A stretch of 64,000 nt of DNA from Desmodus rotundus (Eukaryota; Chordata; Mammalia; Chiroptera; Phyllostomidae), in the NCBI RefSeq assembly GCF_022682495.2, contig NC_071398.1, positions 85,579,193 to 85,643,192 of the forward strand, written 5' to 3'. The first letter of the stretch is position 1. Each line of letters opens with the position of its first letter. Below are positions 23,228 to 35,500 of this stretch, one piece after another. The position numbers and the translations under genes were made by a program. The notes below the pieces were generated by a model. That model saw only the letters and a list, made by a program, of their open reading frames with translations, had not been told where the DNA came from and ran no database searches.

Positions 23228-23506
23228 TTAAGTGTCAAGAGTAATTCGCTTTGGCCGCAATGGGTACCACTTTCTCTGGGCGCAGTCTGTAGTCTGCTTT
23301 CTCTTCAGCACCACGTTACCAGTTCTCCTGGTGGAAGTCTCTGTTGGTGTGGTTTCCATCTGTGCTATAAAGTTCTCCGACTTAACATCCGGCTTCCTGC
23401 AACAACTGGAAAAAACTTCTTGGTGGATTCTCTGGAGCTGGATAATAGGCTGCATCTTTAAAACTTGGGAAAATCCATCTCCTTGTTCAATTAATGCAGG
23501 CAAGGA
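23228..23506 (-). CDS. NSL1: NSL1 coding exon 6 (terminal)
   Basis: The terminal exon encodes residues 190-281 plus stop, starting [14 protein letters not shown]. The acceptor is TTTAAG|TCC. It carries the region reported to contact NDC80 (PVIHL in human, PIIQL here) and the KNL1-binding C-terminal tail ([15 protein letters not shown]). Confidence 0.96.
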   Translation of the reverse strand, partial: SLPALIEQGDGFSQVLKMQPIIQLQRIHQEVFSSCCRKPDVKSENFIAQMETTPTETSTRRTGNVVLKRKQTTDCAQRKWYPLRPKRITLDT

Positions 23507-26500
23507 CTTAAACAAGTAAAGAAACAGTAATGTTCAACATTAATCTCAGGTTGAAACACAAACACACGGGGACGAACACAACACTCCAGCATTTCCATTC
23601 TTCGGGTCAAGGCTTTTTTTCTAAGACCTAATTTTTGGGATGGTGGATATTCAACTTTATCTTTAATGTGAGTTTTAGGAATTTTAGCTAAAAGCTAAGA
23701 CTAAAAAGATATGTTCTATTCCTACAAATGCCTGGTAATAAAATAAAACTTCAGCAGAGCAGGAGGTAACAGGATTTCAGAGCTAAGTATTTAATGTCTG
23801 AAATTTCACATTTTAGAAAATATTTTAGAAATCTTAATTATGAGGAGCAAGGATCAGCACGTTTTTTCTGTAAAGGGCCATATAAATATCTTAGGATCTG
23901 GGGGCTTATATCTCCATCACAATTATTCACTTCTTTCACTGACACGTACAGAAGCAACAGACAGCAGACAGTAAGTAAATGAATAGACATGGCTGTATTC
24001 CAATGAAGTTTTGTTTCCAAAAAGAGGTAGTAGGCTGGTTTTCAGCCTGGCCCACCCTAGTCTGTCAACTCTTGATCAGGAATACACTATGAGAAAATCA
24101 TGGAATCAATACAAACCACAAAAGAACAGTACAACAATTTTAAGAACAGGGGAGATTATGAAGGAGTTTAAAAGTAATTTTCATATACTAGAAATAAAAT
24201 GTTTTCCTGTTTATATAAAATAATGCCAAAAATATAAACAATTTTATCATAATAAAACTCCAATTTGATATGCTGTATAGTACAGTGGCCAAGAGGACAG
24301 ACTCTGGATTTAAATCCTGGCTGAGTTATCTACCCGGGCAATCTAATTCACCTCTCTGTGCCCCAGTTCCCTCATCTGTAAAACCTATCTCATAGGAACT
24401 GCTCTTGGAAGGATTAAATGAGGTAATACATGTAAAGCAGTTAGATGGCACCTGGTCCACACTAAATGCTCACTAACTGTTAGCTGCTGTTAGTACCTAA
24501 AATTGTTTGTTAAACTGTTAACTCTCAGAACTCAAAAATATAACCAACCTTTAAAGAAGCCAGGTATGATACTGGTACATAGTAGGTACCTAATAAATGG
24601 TAGTTATTCTGAATGTTACTGTTGCTTACTTAAAGATCTATTCATTTTATTCATTAAAGATCTATTTTAAAAACTGCTAAGAACTCCTATTACAACAGAC
24701 TGAAACACATGTGGTTGTTAGAAGCAAATACCCAGCTACACACTTTGTTCATTTAATGTTTTAGCATGTAGCTTTTACCTTCAGGGCTTGACTGATTTCC
24801 TTAGCTACCGTTTCTCCTCTGCATTTCAAGTTGTCCACACGAGAGGCTGCAAAGAAACCACCAAACAGTGTTTTAGATTTTCACAATCTAGTAACAAGTC
24901 ATACAGGACCTGCAGGTGCATTCTAGATGAACACCGGTCAGGACTAGCCACCTTAGCTCACTCTTCCTTAGAACAGATTGACAGCTACTAAAACAAGTGT
25001 CCTATTAAACTTCACTAGGAATACGAAAGGACTGTGAAAACAAAGAGTGAACGAACAGTAGAGTAAAATCAGCAGTTATACGCCTAAGATGATAGACGGC
25101 AGGCGCTGTGCTGAGCAGCCTCAACACTGTGCGCCCCCAGAAGGAAGCCTGCTCATTCTGTGTATCATCTGCCACTATGCTGAACAACCTCAAGCACTAT
25201 CCGCACATTTCACAATAAACATAGGCTAGTATTTGGTATTTGTACTATTCTGAATTTTATGAAACACGTTTGGACTTAGAACTTGTAATCACACTACCTC
25301 AAAAATACCTAAATGACCCCTGGCTGGTGTGGGTCCGTGGATTGAGCATCCGCCTGTGAACCTCTGGTTCGATTCCCAGTCAGGGCACGTGCCTGGGTTG
25401 CAGGCCAGCTCCCCAGTTGGGGACTTGCAAGAGGCAACCAACTGATGTTTCTCTCACACATTACCGTTCCTCTCCCTCTCTTTCTCCCTCCCTTCTCTCT
25501 CCCTCTCTAAAAAAATAAATAAATAAAATCTTAAAAAAAAATACCTAAATGATATTTCTGGAATAGACTGTCAGTAGTATTAATTTTTCTTCCCTTACTT
25601 CCTTGATGCTTTTCTAATTCCAAATACATTTTATTTCCTTCCAATTTCTTGCAAATGTTCATGGCTACTTCACAATAGAACTGTATATTCAGTAATGAAG
25701 GGATAAAAATCCTACTAAAACTCCAAGAGAAATTGGAAATGTGAAAAATCATACCATTATGAAACTGTCTACTAATTAGTTTTTAGAAAAGTAGTTCTCA
25801 TTAGAATTACTTAAAGTCTAGGCAAGTACATAATTACATTAGGACTATTGTATCAGCTTCAGGAGACTGGCAAGTAAGCCAAGAAAAGAATTGTTTTCAT
25901 AGCTGCTGTTTTCCTTTTCTGACTTTCTTTAGCTCAAAAGAGTGAGAACAGTTTCAGAAAAAAAGAAAATGAATAGAAAAAAGCAACTGAGAGGAAAAGG
26001 CACTCAACAGAAAAAGGCAAAGGCAACATGACGACGGCCTCGAGAAAAGGGTTCGGAACCCTCCCTGCTACCAGAAACTCCACGGGAAATTTGGTGAAGC
26101 CTATGGACCCCTTCCCAGAATCTTTACATACAGTGAAGCGTGTATCTTAAGCTTAACATTCAGTCACCTTTGGCAAACACACACCAGGACGTGGACATTT
26201 CCATCACTCTAGAAAGCTCTCTCGTTCCCCTTTCCCAGTCAATCTTGCCCATAAGAAACAATGGTTTGTATGACCTCTATCTCTATACGTTATTAGTTTT
26301 GCTTACTCTAGGGTGTCAGAATGTTTTAAAATGAAATTTTAGGGTTATTTAAAAAACTGTATAGATAATATATATGTTCCTTTATTGATGATTTAAATAA
26401 CAGCACTGAGTAGCAAGCCTACTATTTACCATAATATGAAGATAATGAGCATGAACAACACTGTGAGGTATCTGGAACAAGGGAAATTGAAAATCTCTAC

Positions 26501-29500
26501 GGCTTCTAGTAGCAAGGAAAAGTCACAGGTACCGCCAGCACCACCACTGTTCCCTGCATTCACGATGGACGGAAATGCTAAATTTCAGTTTGAGGTTAGT
26601 AAAAAAAAGGGTAATTTCCTCCTATCCAAGCCCTTCGTTGCCCTGTATTTTAAGAATTGTAATTATTGTACATGTGAAAATTCAATGGGCATATTATTTG
26701 AAAATAAAACTAACATACTGTTTAAAAATAAGCTCACCCTATGTTTCCCAACTATGCAGACTGGGCGCACCTACAGAAAGGTGGCTGGCCCACATGTTCG
26801 AGTGTGTGTGTGGGGAAACCCATCAAGCTGTGCACTGTACATTATGCCCCAATACACACACACACACAAAACAATGAATGAAATACCTTAAAATATATAC
26901 TCTAGAAAGTTGTCTCACTTACTTTTATGTACAGAACAAGGCAATCATATTGTTCATTGTTATTGCATGATTTACAAAACAGTATCACCCAAGGTCTCCT
27001 TAATTTTTTATAAACACATGCTACTTAAAAAAATATCTCTAAAAACCCACATTGATGGACAACAGTAGCTGTTCTCCATCTGCTGCACAAGCAGCGACGA
27101 TGTAAAAAGTGCCAAGGGTAGTTGGGGTTTGTGTGTAAAAGGAATTAGGCCTCAGGCTCGGACGATTATAAAGACATTTGTACACATGGACGTCTGGTGG
27201 AATAATCTAAAGTTGTGTGGGACGTATAAGGCATTCAGTGTTCCTGTCCTGTGACTACAAAATGTCAGGTGTACCCTCCCATTACTTGGTTGACCAACTT
27301 TTCAACTCCCACTTTTTCAACAGTGCCACTAGAGGGCAGTACTGCCTCCAGTGAAAACCAAGGTGTTATCTATCTTTCAGAACTTCCTTGGGAACCAGCA
27401 GTTCCTTCTCTCAACCTTGGACTCCCCAGTGTTGAACACAACGCCTGGCATGCAGAGCGGGAGCTGCCTCGGTATGATAGACAAGTCTACAACAGAGGGT
27501 GCTGTGAAGGCACAAAGGGGAATTGAAAGGGGAGCAGAAGCTTCAAGGTGTCATAGGGAGTTGCCTAAAAAGGATTAGGTGCTGGAGGCTGGGGGGGGGT
27601 GGAATGGGGGAAGGGGCAAAGAAGGTGGGGTGGTAGAGGAAGTGCTATACCAAAACAAGGGAATAAATCAAGAAAGAAGAAAACACAGGAACCAGGAAAC
27701 ATGGTTCAAAACAGAAGAGAAGTAAAGGAAATTCCCAGGGCGATGCGGAAAGGAACAGACAGGATATAAGCTTTGCACGAGGCCTAGCGCAGCCAGTCCA
27801 GATTAGAACCGGAAGACAAAAGGCTCCCGGGGGAGTATCTCAAGAAAAAGGAAAAGGGTTTACAAACGGATGTGATGGATAACCTCATGTGTTTACCACA
27901 GTGAGAGGAATTTTACAGTCCTGTTGAAGTGTTTGGGAAGGAACTACTGATAGACACAACAGTAAACCAGAGCAACTGTCAGTCCCCATATTAATACCAG
28001 ATACTACTGGGGGTTTTTTGGACTATGTGAGAGATTAAAAGTGTAGCTGATGAGTGTAGGTTATTCTTTTGAGAAGCCTGGTTATGAAGAGTTCAGGGAA
28101 GAGAAACAATGGCATGAACTTCCCTACTTGACTCTGACGGCCCATTCTTAAACAGTAGTGTGAGCTGGCACTCGCGCCCGTTGACCTTATGTAATACCTT
28201 TAGCAACCCTGTGAGGCAAGCAGGTTTCATCAGCCTCCTTTCATAGATAAGGAAACAAGCTGTGGGAGCTGAAAAATGTACCCAGAATTGAACAGAATTA
28301 GAACCATACTTCCCAGAATCCCAAGCACTTGCTCTTGTATATTCTCTAAGTAACTTTCCAAAATATCACTTTGCCAAAAATCATACTATATTCATGAGTT
28401 AAAAATGGTCAAAAATTAGCTCCAACATAATGAAAGCCTCTTGAAATAAAAATAGATTGTGCCTAGTAAAGAATTAAAGATAGAACAATTCTATAGTTAC
28501 ATCTATTTTAACCATTAATGTTATAGTACCTTTAAGTTAAGTGAATTAAATTCCTTTCATTGAAAACTGAAAAGAATCAATAATTTTAGGAATAAAACCA
28601 AAACACAAAGATTTTTAAAAAACATACAAAGGGGAGAAAACTAAGTATGTGACTATGTTATGTATCATTGCATCATAAAAGCATTTCCAACATTAACATC
28701 TGCTTAGGAAATTTCAAAATGTAAGCTTTTTACTCTCCCTCTCAAGACTATTTCTGTAGCTAGTAAGAGCATGCGGGCACTCCTGGTACACAAACATGTG
28801 ACTGAAGAATGTCTCTCATGCCCATGGCAGTCCTGCCGTGCAGGAGGTGGAGGGGACTCCCTCCAGACCCCCCCCAACGGCTTTCTCTGCACAGCCTCGA
28901 TGGGGACACCTTCATGGCACTGCTGCTCAGCCTCTCCTCAGAAACAACGGTGTTTAGGGATCCAAACTGTTCTCCCAAATCCCATTTAAACAACATTCAG
29001 TAGAACTAAGGTGCATCTGAAATGTGATTTTCCTAGTATTTTTCACGATAAATGTATAGCAGTTCAGCTACATTATAGGTTAAATAGGTCGTTAAAGGGT
29101 ATAGCCTAGAAACATACCCGTTTATAGTACCATTAGTAAATGTTTTTCGGGGGAAACGCATTCCAAACTCCAAAGCTCGGATTAAATATGCACTGTTGAA
29201 ACACAGGCATTTGTAAGTGGGTGGCTACCTGTCAAAGTGCTGGCAGTGGCTTAAGCAAGCTGGCATTGGGCAAGAAGAGGAACTGACTCTTAAGTCCTCT
29301 GCTTGTAGGGTCAGCAAAAGAATTGAAGTGTCATCAAGTCTACTGTAGAGAAACTTAAAATAGCTCCTTGTCATCACTACACGTTTAGTGAAGGACAGGG
29401 GAAAGGGAGTCTCTTCAATTCATTTCAAAGAATATTTTTAAAAAGAAGATAACATGCAAGCAATTATTAGTTTTATTAACAGAATCACAAAAGATTGTGA

Positions 29501-32500
29501 AGACTCATCTTATTAGAAGGTTGATGCAAGGATATTAAAAATAAAGTTTGCTCTTAAAAATGTGGAAGTTAGGCACCCCTGAGGACACGGCCTTCCCGAG
29601 TCACTGGCTTTGTAACACAGGGAAACGAAAAAGTGGAAATGAAAGATTGAGTAATCAACCTAGTTTTGCTTTCAGGTCACTGCACTCACTAAACTAGGAC
29701 ACATGAACTTCCAAAAGCCTGCACAAATTCAGGAATTCACCAAAGAAGCATTAACGGAGAAGTTCCTTCCTATATCTACTGTATTTTACGGGCATGAATG
29801 AGCAAGCATGTGTAACACAGGATGTATGGCTTACACCGGTTTCTAAAGGAGTAGCCAAAGGCATGGTAAGAACCATGAATTGTAAGGCAGCACACCCGGT
29901 AACAATGAAACCAAACACTGAGCAGTGGAAGATAACCCTGCGCTACAACTTAACCAGATTGCTGAACACACCTGCTAGGTAGCAGGTATATAACCCTCTG
30001 CATCCACTCCCACCGAGAGCTCAGCAGCTCCCTCAGTACAGAAGAGCTGTCTCCCTCTAGGGCACCGAAGACTTTCAAACCCCTTGCTGTGTTTTCTGGC
30101 CGCAGCCGAGCCTCTATCCTTACCCTGTAATGCTCTTTCCCACTGTTCCCTGCACTACAGCCTCAGTGGTTTTTCGTTCTATAGATATTCAAGCCCATTC
30201 TTGACTTAGGAACCTTGTTCTAGCTCTTCTCTCTAACTGAAAGGCTCTTCCTCTTGTTACGAGATAAATTCCTTCTTGTTACTTCCTCAGAAAAGTGTTT
30301 CCCATACCTAAACACATCACCCTAGCACTGATGTTACTTATTTTTAGATGTTTATCCTTTTCTGTCCCACAAGAATGTACAACCCGCAGAGCAAGGACCT
30401 TGTCTGTGCTGGCCACTGCTACGCCCTCCACACTGAGGACAGTTCTGGCGCAAGCAGACATTCGATGAACACACTGAGTGCGCGGCTGAGGATGGTCGTT
30501 CAGCATTTATTGAGGATGGTGCTACATGCTGGCTACACATAATGCAGACCCCAGTAAGAAAGCCAATGGACCTCTCGGTTTTGTGAGAGACCATAAACAA
30601 GGGAACACGCGAGCACTTACACAGTGTAACAAATGCTAGTAAGGACATAAACAAGTTATGACAGAGAACTGCGGAGAGGCAATTTTGATGAGGGTGGTTA
30701 GAGAAAAAGGAAAGTGCCAGACATGAATTCAGAGAGGCAGGTGGGAGCCAGATCATGTAAGGGAATGCTAAGAAGTGTGAAGTTGATTATATATTTTAAA
30801 ATTGGAAGATTTTAGAATTTTGAGAGAGGAATGAAGCTGATTTGTGTTTTTAAAAGTATCTTGGACTTTTAGTCAAGTTGATTTGGAAGTTCATAAACTC
30901 TAATGCTTTGTCCCAAACGTCACTGGATAAATATAGAAAATGTACAAAGCATATCCCAAATCATATACAAAATTAACATTTCTATGAACCAGAAATGATA
31001 AGGTATACTAAATCAATTAAGTCAAATATCACCCCCCCCACACACGCACATACATTAGGCTTAGATTGTTTTATAGATGAATCTTATCCACTCTTCAAAA
31101 ATCAAATAACCTCTATGCTTACAAACTGTTTATGAGCCTGGCATAAGCTCAATGACACATCGGAAAGGGCAGTATGCTTTAAAACACCGTCATCTGTGTG
31201 CGCGACTATAGACGCAAATACACAACAGGTGAATATATTAAGAACCGAACAGGCAGTTCAGTTCGACAGTGTATGAAAGGAAAAACACATTAAGGACAAA
31301 CTGGGGTTGGCTCTATGAACGCAAAGATCACGATCAGAAAAACCGTCGGTGTCAGGTGACCACACTCTCAGCGTCGGGGTCAGAAAGCCTGTCATCTGGA
31401 GACTCGAGGGACCTTCACGGACGATGGAAAACGTTCTGCGTCTGAACTGTGGGGGCGGTTACGCTGTTATATGCACACATCAAAACTCGAACTGTACGCT
31501 TAAAATGGATGCATTTTATTATATATAAATTATACTTCGATAAAGTTGGTTAAACAAATATATGATCCCAGTTGATACAAAAGTATTCAATAAAATTAAA
31601 CATTTTTTAAAATTTAAAAATATTATGATCACTATCACCACTATTATTCAACATTATATTAGGGGTTCTAGCCAATGGAACAAGCCAAAAAAATGTGTAA
31701 AGTTAGAAAAAGACAAATCCCATCATTACTTGCAAATGATCTGTCTGTATCTAAGGGAATCTAACCGAAACTAGATAAACCACCAGAGTACAGCAAGTAA
31801 ATCAATGGTGTTCCTAAACACTAAACCTACCTCTACTCCAAATCCTAACATGTTACCATTGATAATAGCTACAAAAAGGTAAGGTATCTAGGAACAAATA
31901 ACAAATATGCAAAGTCTATATAGAGAAACCTATAAAACACTATTTTTTTCCTTACAACCATCTTCGTCACATGTTTTAAACACTTGTCCACATGTGCTAC
32001 AGAAGGTCTGGCACAGCCACCCCTAACTGTGCAGAGCTGGGCTCAGTGCAGCAAGCAGGGAGCACTCCCACAACCATCTTCACTACATCTGTCGACAAAA
32101 CACGCCTGAAGAACATTTTGAAAAACTCAAAATGAGACATAATATGTTCACAAATAGGAACACCTATATTGTAAATTTTACATAAAACTTAAAAACAGAT
32201 GGTACGTCTCTCCAAACTAACCTATAAAAATGTATAAATTAAATGCAATTCCAATAAAATCCCACTGAGATTTTTCATGCAATTTAACAAGTTGACCCTA
32301 ACAATTCCTACATACAGTAAAGGGCCAAGAACAGGCAACAAAATTTTGAAGAAATTGCAAGATATCAAGAGTTCTCATAAAACTACAGTAACTTAAAAAT
32401 TGCGGTAACACTGCAAAGAAACCATATCAACTAACAAAATTAAAAAGAGAGCCCAGAAACAGACCCCAAAATATAAGGAAACTTCGTGCATTAGAGGACG

Positions 32501-35500
32501 ACGTTACAGAGCAGTGGAGAAAAGACGGACTATTTGATAAATGATGCTGAGACAAGTGGATATTGGTGTGGTAGAAATCAGATCCCATCCTCACAAAATT
32601 TTTTTTAAATGTCAGATAGATTCAAGATCTAAATATGATGTATATTAATACTATGTAGCTATTGTAAAGTTAAAAGCCAACAAGCCAAAACTTGAGAGCA
32701 AATATTTAGTGTTGGTGACCAAAGGGTTAATATCTAGAATGTGTGTGCATGTGTGTGTGTATGTGTGACTCTGTGTATGACCCTTAGAAATGAATACGAG
32801 AAGTTCAACTACCCCACAGGAAAATGGACAAAGGCTGCAACTAGGCAGTTCACAGAAGAAACTGTAGGGTCAAAAAAATGTGGGAAGGATGCTCAACCTC
32901 ACTTTAAATATGTATATAATTGGGGGGACCCCCAAAGAAGCCCGAAATTTTAAAAAACTGTATTTATTCTTAAATGTTTAAACTTCAATCACCTTCAAAG
33001 TACTCTCCATTCGATGCCATATACCTATCGAGACATTTTTCCCACCACTCAAAACAGGCACTGAACTCATTGATGCTGATGCCTTTAGTGTTTCTGCTGG
33101 TCTTTGTTTCACCTCTCCCGCATCAGCAAAATGTCAACCTTTAGGACTGTTCTCATCCAGGGAAACCAAAAGGTCACTCAGGGCAAGATCGGGTGAATAG
33201 GGAGGGTGGGGCACAAAGGTCATGTCATTTTGGTCAAAAACTGCTCAACGCTCAGCGGGTGTGGGCAGGTGTGCTCGTAAATCACCCATCACAAAATGGG
33301 CAAACACAGTGAAAGAGTCCAAAAAAATTCCCTGAAGCCAGCTGGTACACTGACACTGATGGGTTCCTAGAACACTCACCTAGCTGGGGAAGCCTGGGCT
33401 ACAGACGGCCCGCCCTCCAGAAGATAATTCTGGGTTGGTTTTTTTTTTGAGTTCCCCCTCGTGTGTGTGTATGAAATATGGTATATGTGTGCATATACAT
33501 ATAGTTGTGAGTGGCATTCTTCTGAGTTAATAAAGCTATTATAATGATCATAACCTGCATATCTTTTTCCACATGAAAACTGTAAACCCACTTTTGCCCA
33601 CCCCTGTATGTATGTACACATGTATGTACATGGATGAGAAAGAGCAACAATTCAATTGCTGGCAAAACCTGGGTAAGCAAAACTTGTAAACACTGCTGGT
33701 GGGAATGTGAACTGATACCACCACTTCGGAGGGGTAATAACGCTCAAACGTAATAAAGCTGAACAGAAACAAGTCCTATGACCTAGAAATTCTGCTTCCA
33801 GAAATCTAGCCCAGAACATCTGTGGCATATTTACACTATACAAGGAGACAGGGATAAAAACAGTCACTGTAATACTGGCTATAACAGCAAAAACGAAACA
33901 AAACTGAACACTAAAACCCCAACAATCTAAGCACCTGTCAGTAGAGGAATGGATAGATGGTGGTATGTTCATACTCCTGAGCACTACTGTACGTGGCTAA
34001 ATGAACAGAGAGCTGCGTGTGTATACATTGTTGAGGGGAAACATAAGTTGCAGAATGGTATGATCAGTATGATACAATTTATATAAAACTTAAAAACAGA
34101 TGCCACGCACTGTTTATGGATACATAGCTATGAAGTTAAAGCGCGAGAGCACGAATAGGAAGGATTCACTCAGCCCGAGGATAGTGGTTACTTCTGAAGA
34201 GGGAGTGGAATAGGATGGTGGAGGGCTACAAAGAAAGTTTCAACTATAACCATACCTTTCCGTTTCTAAAAAGGTCTGAAGCAAGTTAGGCAAAATGTGA
34301 CTAGCCCTTGTCAAGTATGAGTAGTAGGTACAAAGATGTCATTATGTTGTACTGCGTATTTTCTATGTCTGAAATATTTCCAAAACAAATGTTTAAATCA
34401 ACTGTGCTGGATGGGTAGGCAATGGAATGGAAGAGAGCAAAACAGGAAGGCCTTCTAGAAAGCATGTTTAGAAATCCACCTAAGAGTAATGGTGACCCAG
34501 ACTACAGGCGATAATAATGAGAAAAAGTACATTAGGATTATATTTCAAGGGAATGATTTATAGAACTTACTGATAGGCTGGATATAAGAAGCACAGGAGA
34601 AGAAACCTCAAGGCTGACTCCTGGCTAAAGCAGTACATACATGAAGGTGCCATTTTATCAGACGGAGAAGACTGGGAAAGGAACTAGTTCGAGGGCATGA
34701 AAGCATCCTGTTTTATGTTCATCTTCCTCTCAGATATAAGCTCTCTATGGGGAGAATCTGTTTTACGTCCGTATCTACTACAGTTCCTAACAGAACTATG
34801 CCAAATCAATACTATATGCACTGCCTACGCACAGTTGGCCCTCCCCATCCACAGGTTCTACATCCACGGATTCAACCAAACGTGGACAAAAATGTTCCAT
34901 TGTTGCTGACATGTACGATGTAGTTAGGCCTATGATGGTTGCATCTGTCCTGAACGTGTACAGACATTTTTCCTTGTTATTATTCCCTAAACAATATAGT
35001 ATAACTATTTACATAGCATTTACATTGCATTGGGTATAATAAGTAATTTAGAGATGATTTCCAGTACATAGGAGGATGTAGGTAGATTATATGCAAATAC
35101 TATGCTATTTTATATGAGACTTAAGTATCTGGGATTTTGATATCCATGGGGGTCCTGGAACCAATCCCCCCAACAGAACCCGAGGGAGGACTGTTTTGGT
35201 TTGGAAACCAGATGACCTTCTTTACAAGTGTCACTTTCAAAAACATTTGATATCACTTAACAGTCCAATAACAAAAAGAAACTTTTAAGAAGTTCCAATA
35301 AGTTTTCTCATGCAGCTCATTTAGATTTCTAGGTTCCATATTGATTTATGCTTTCCACATTTCTCCTAAGCCATTTTAATTAATTTCATGTGATTTTACC
35401 AGTTAGACATATCACAAGCTATGCAGCATTATAAAGCACATCATTGTAAACGGGATAAAATGTATACCAGAGTTGCTATTACACAGCGTTTCTCTACTAG

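Larger units (their letters stand above)
31560..34390 (+). mobile_element. Old L1, sense, 3' half of ORF2 plus 3' region, interrupted
   Basis: ORF2-type blocks run in order: TTAGGGGTTCTAGCCAATGG, CCATTGATAATAGCTACAAA, GAAACCTATAAAACAC, CAATTCCAATAAAATCCCAC, TCAACTACCCCACAGGAAAA. The element resumes after 33,640 with AACACTGCTGGTGGGAATGT. No ORF survives. It is split at about 31,966-32,069 and about 32,910-33,640 by later sequence. Confidence 0.75.
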
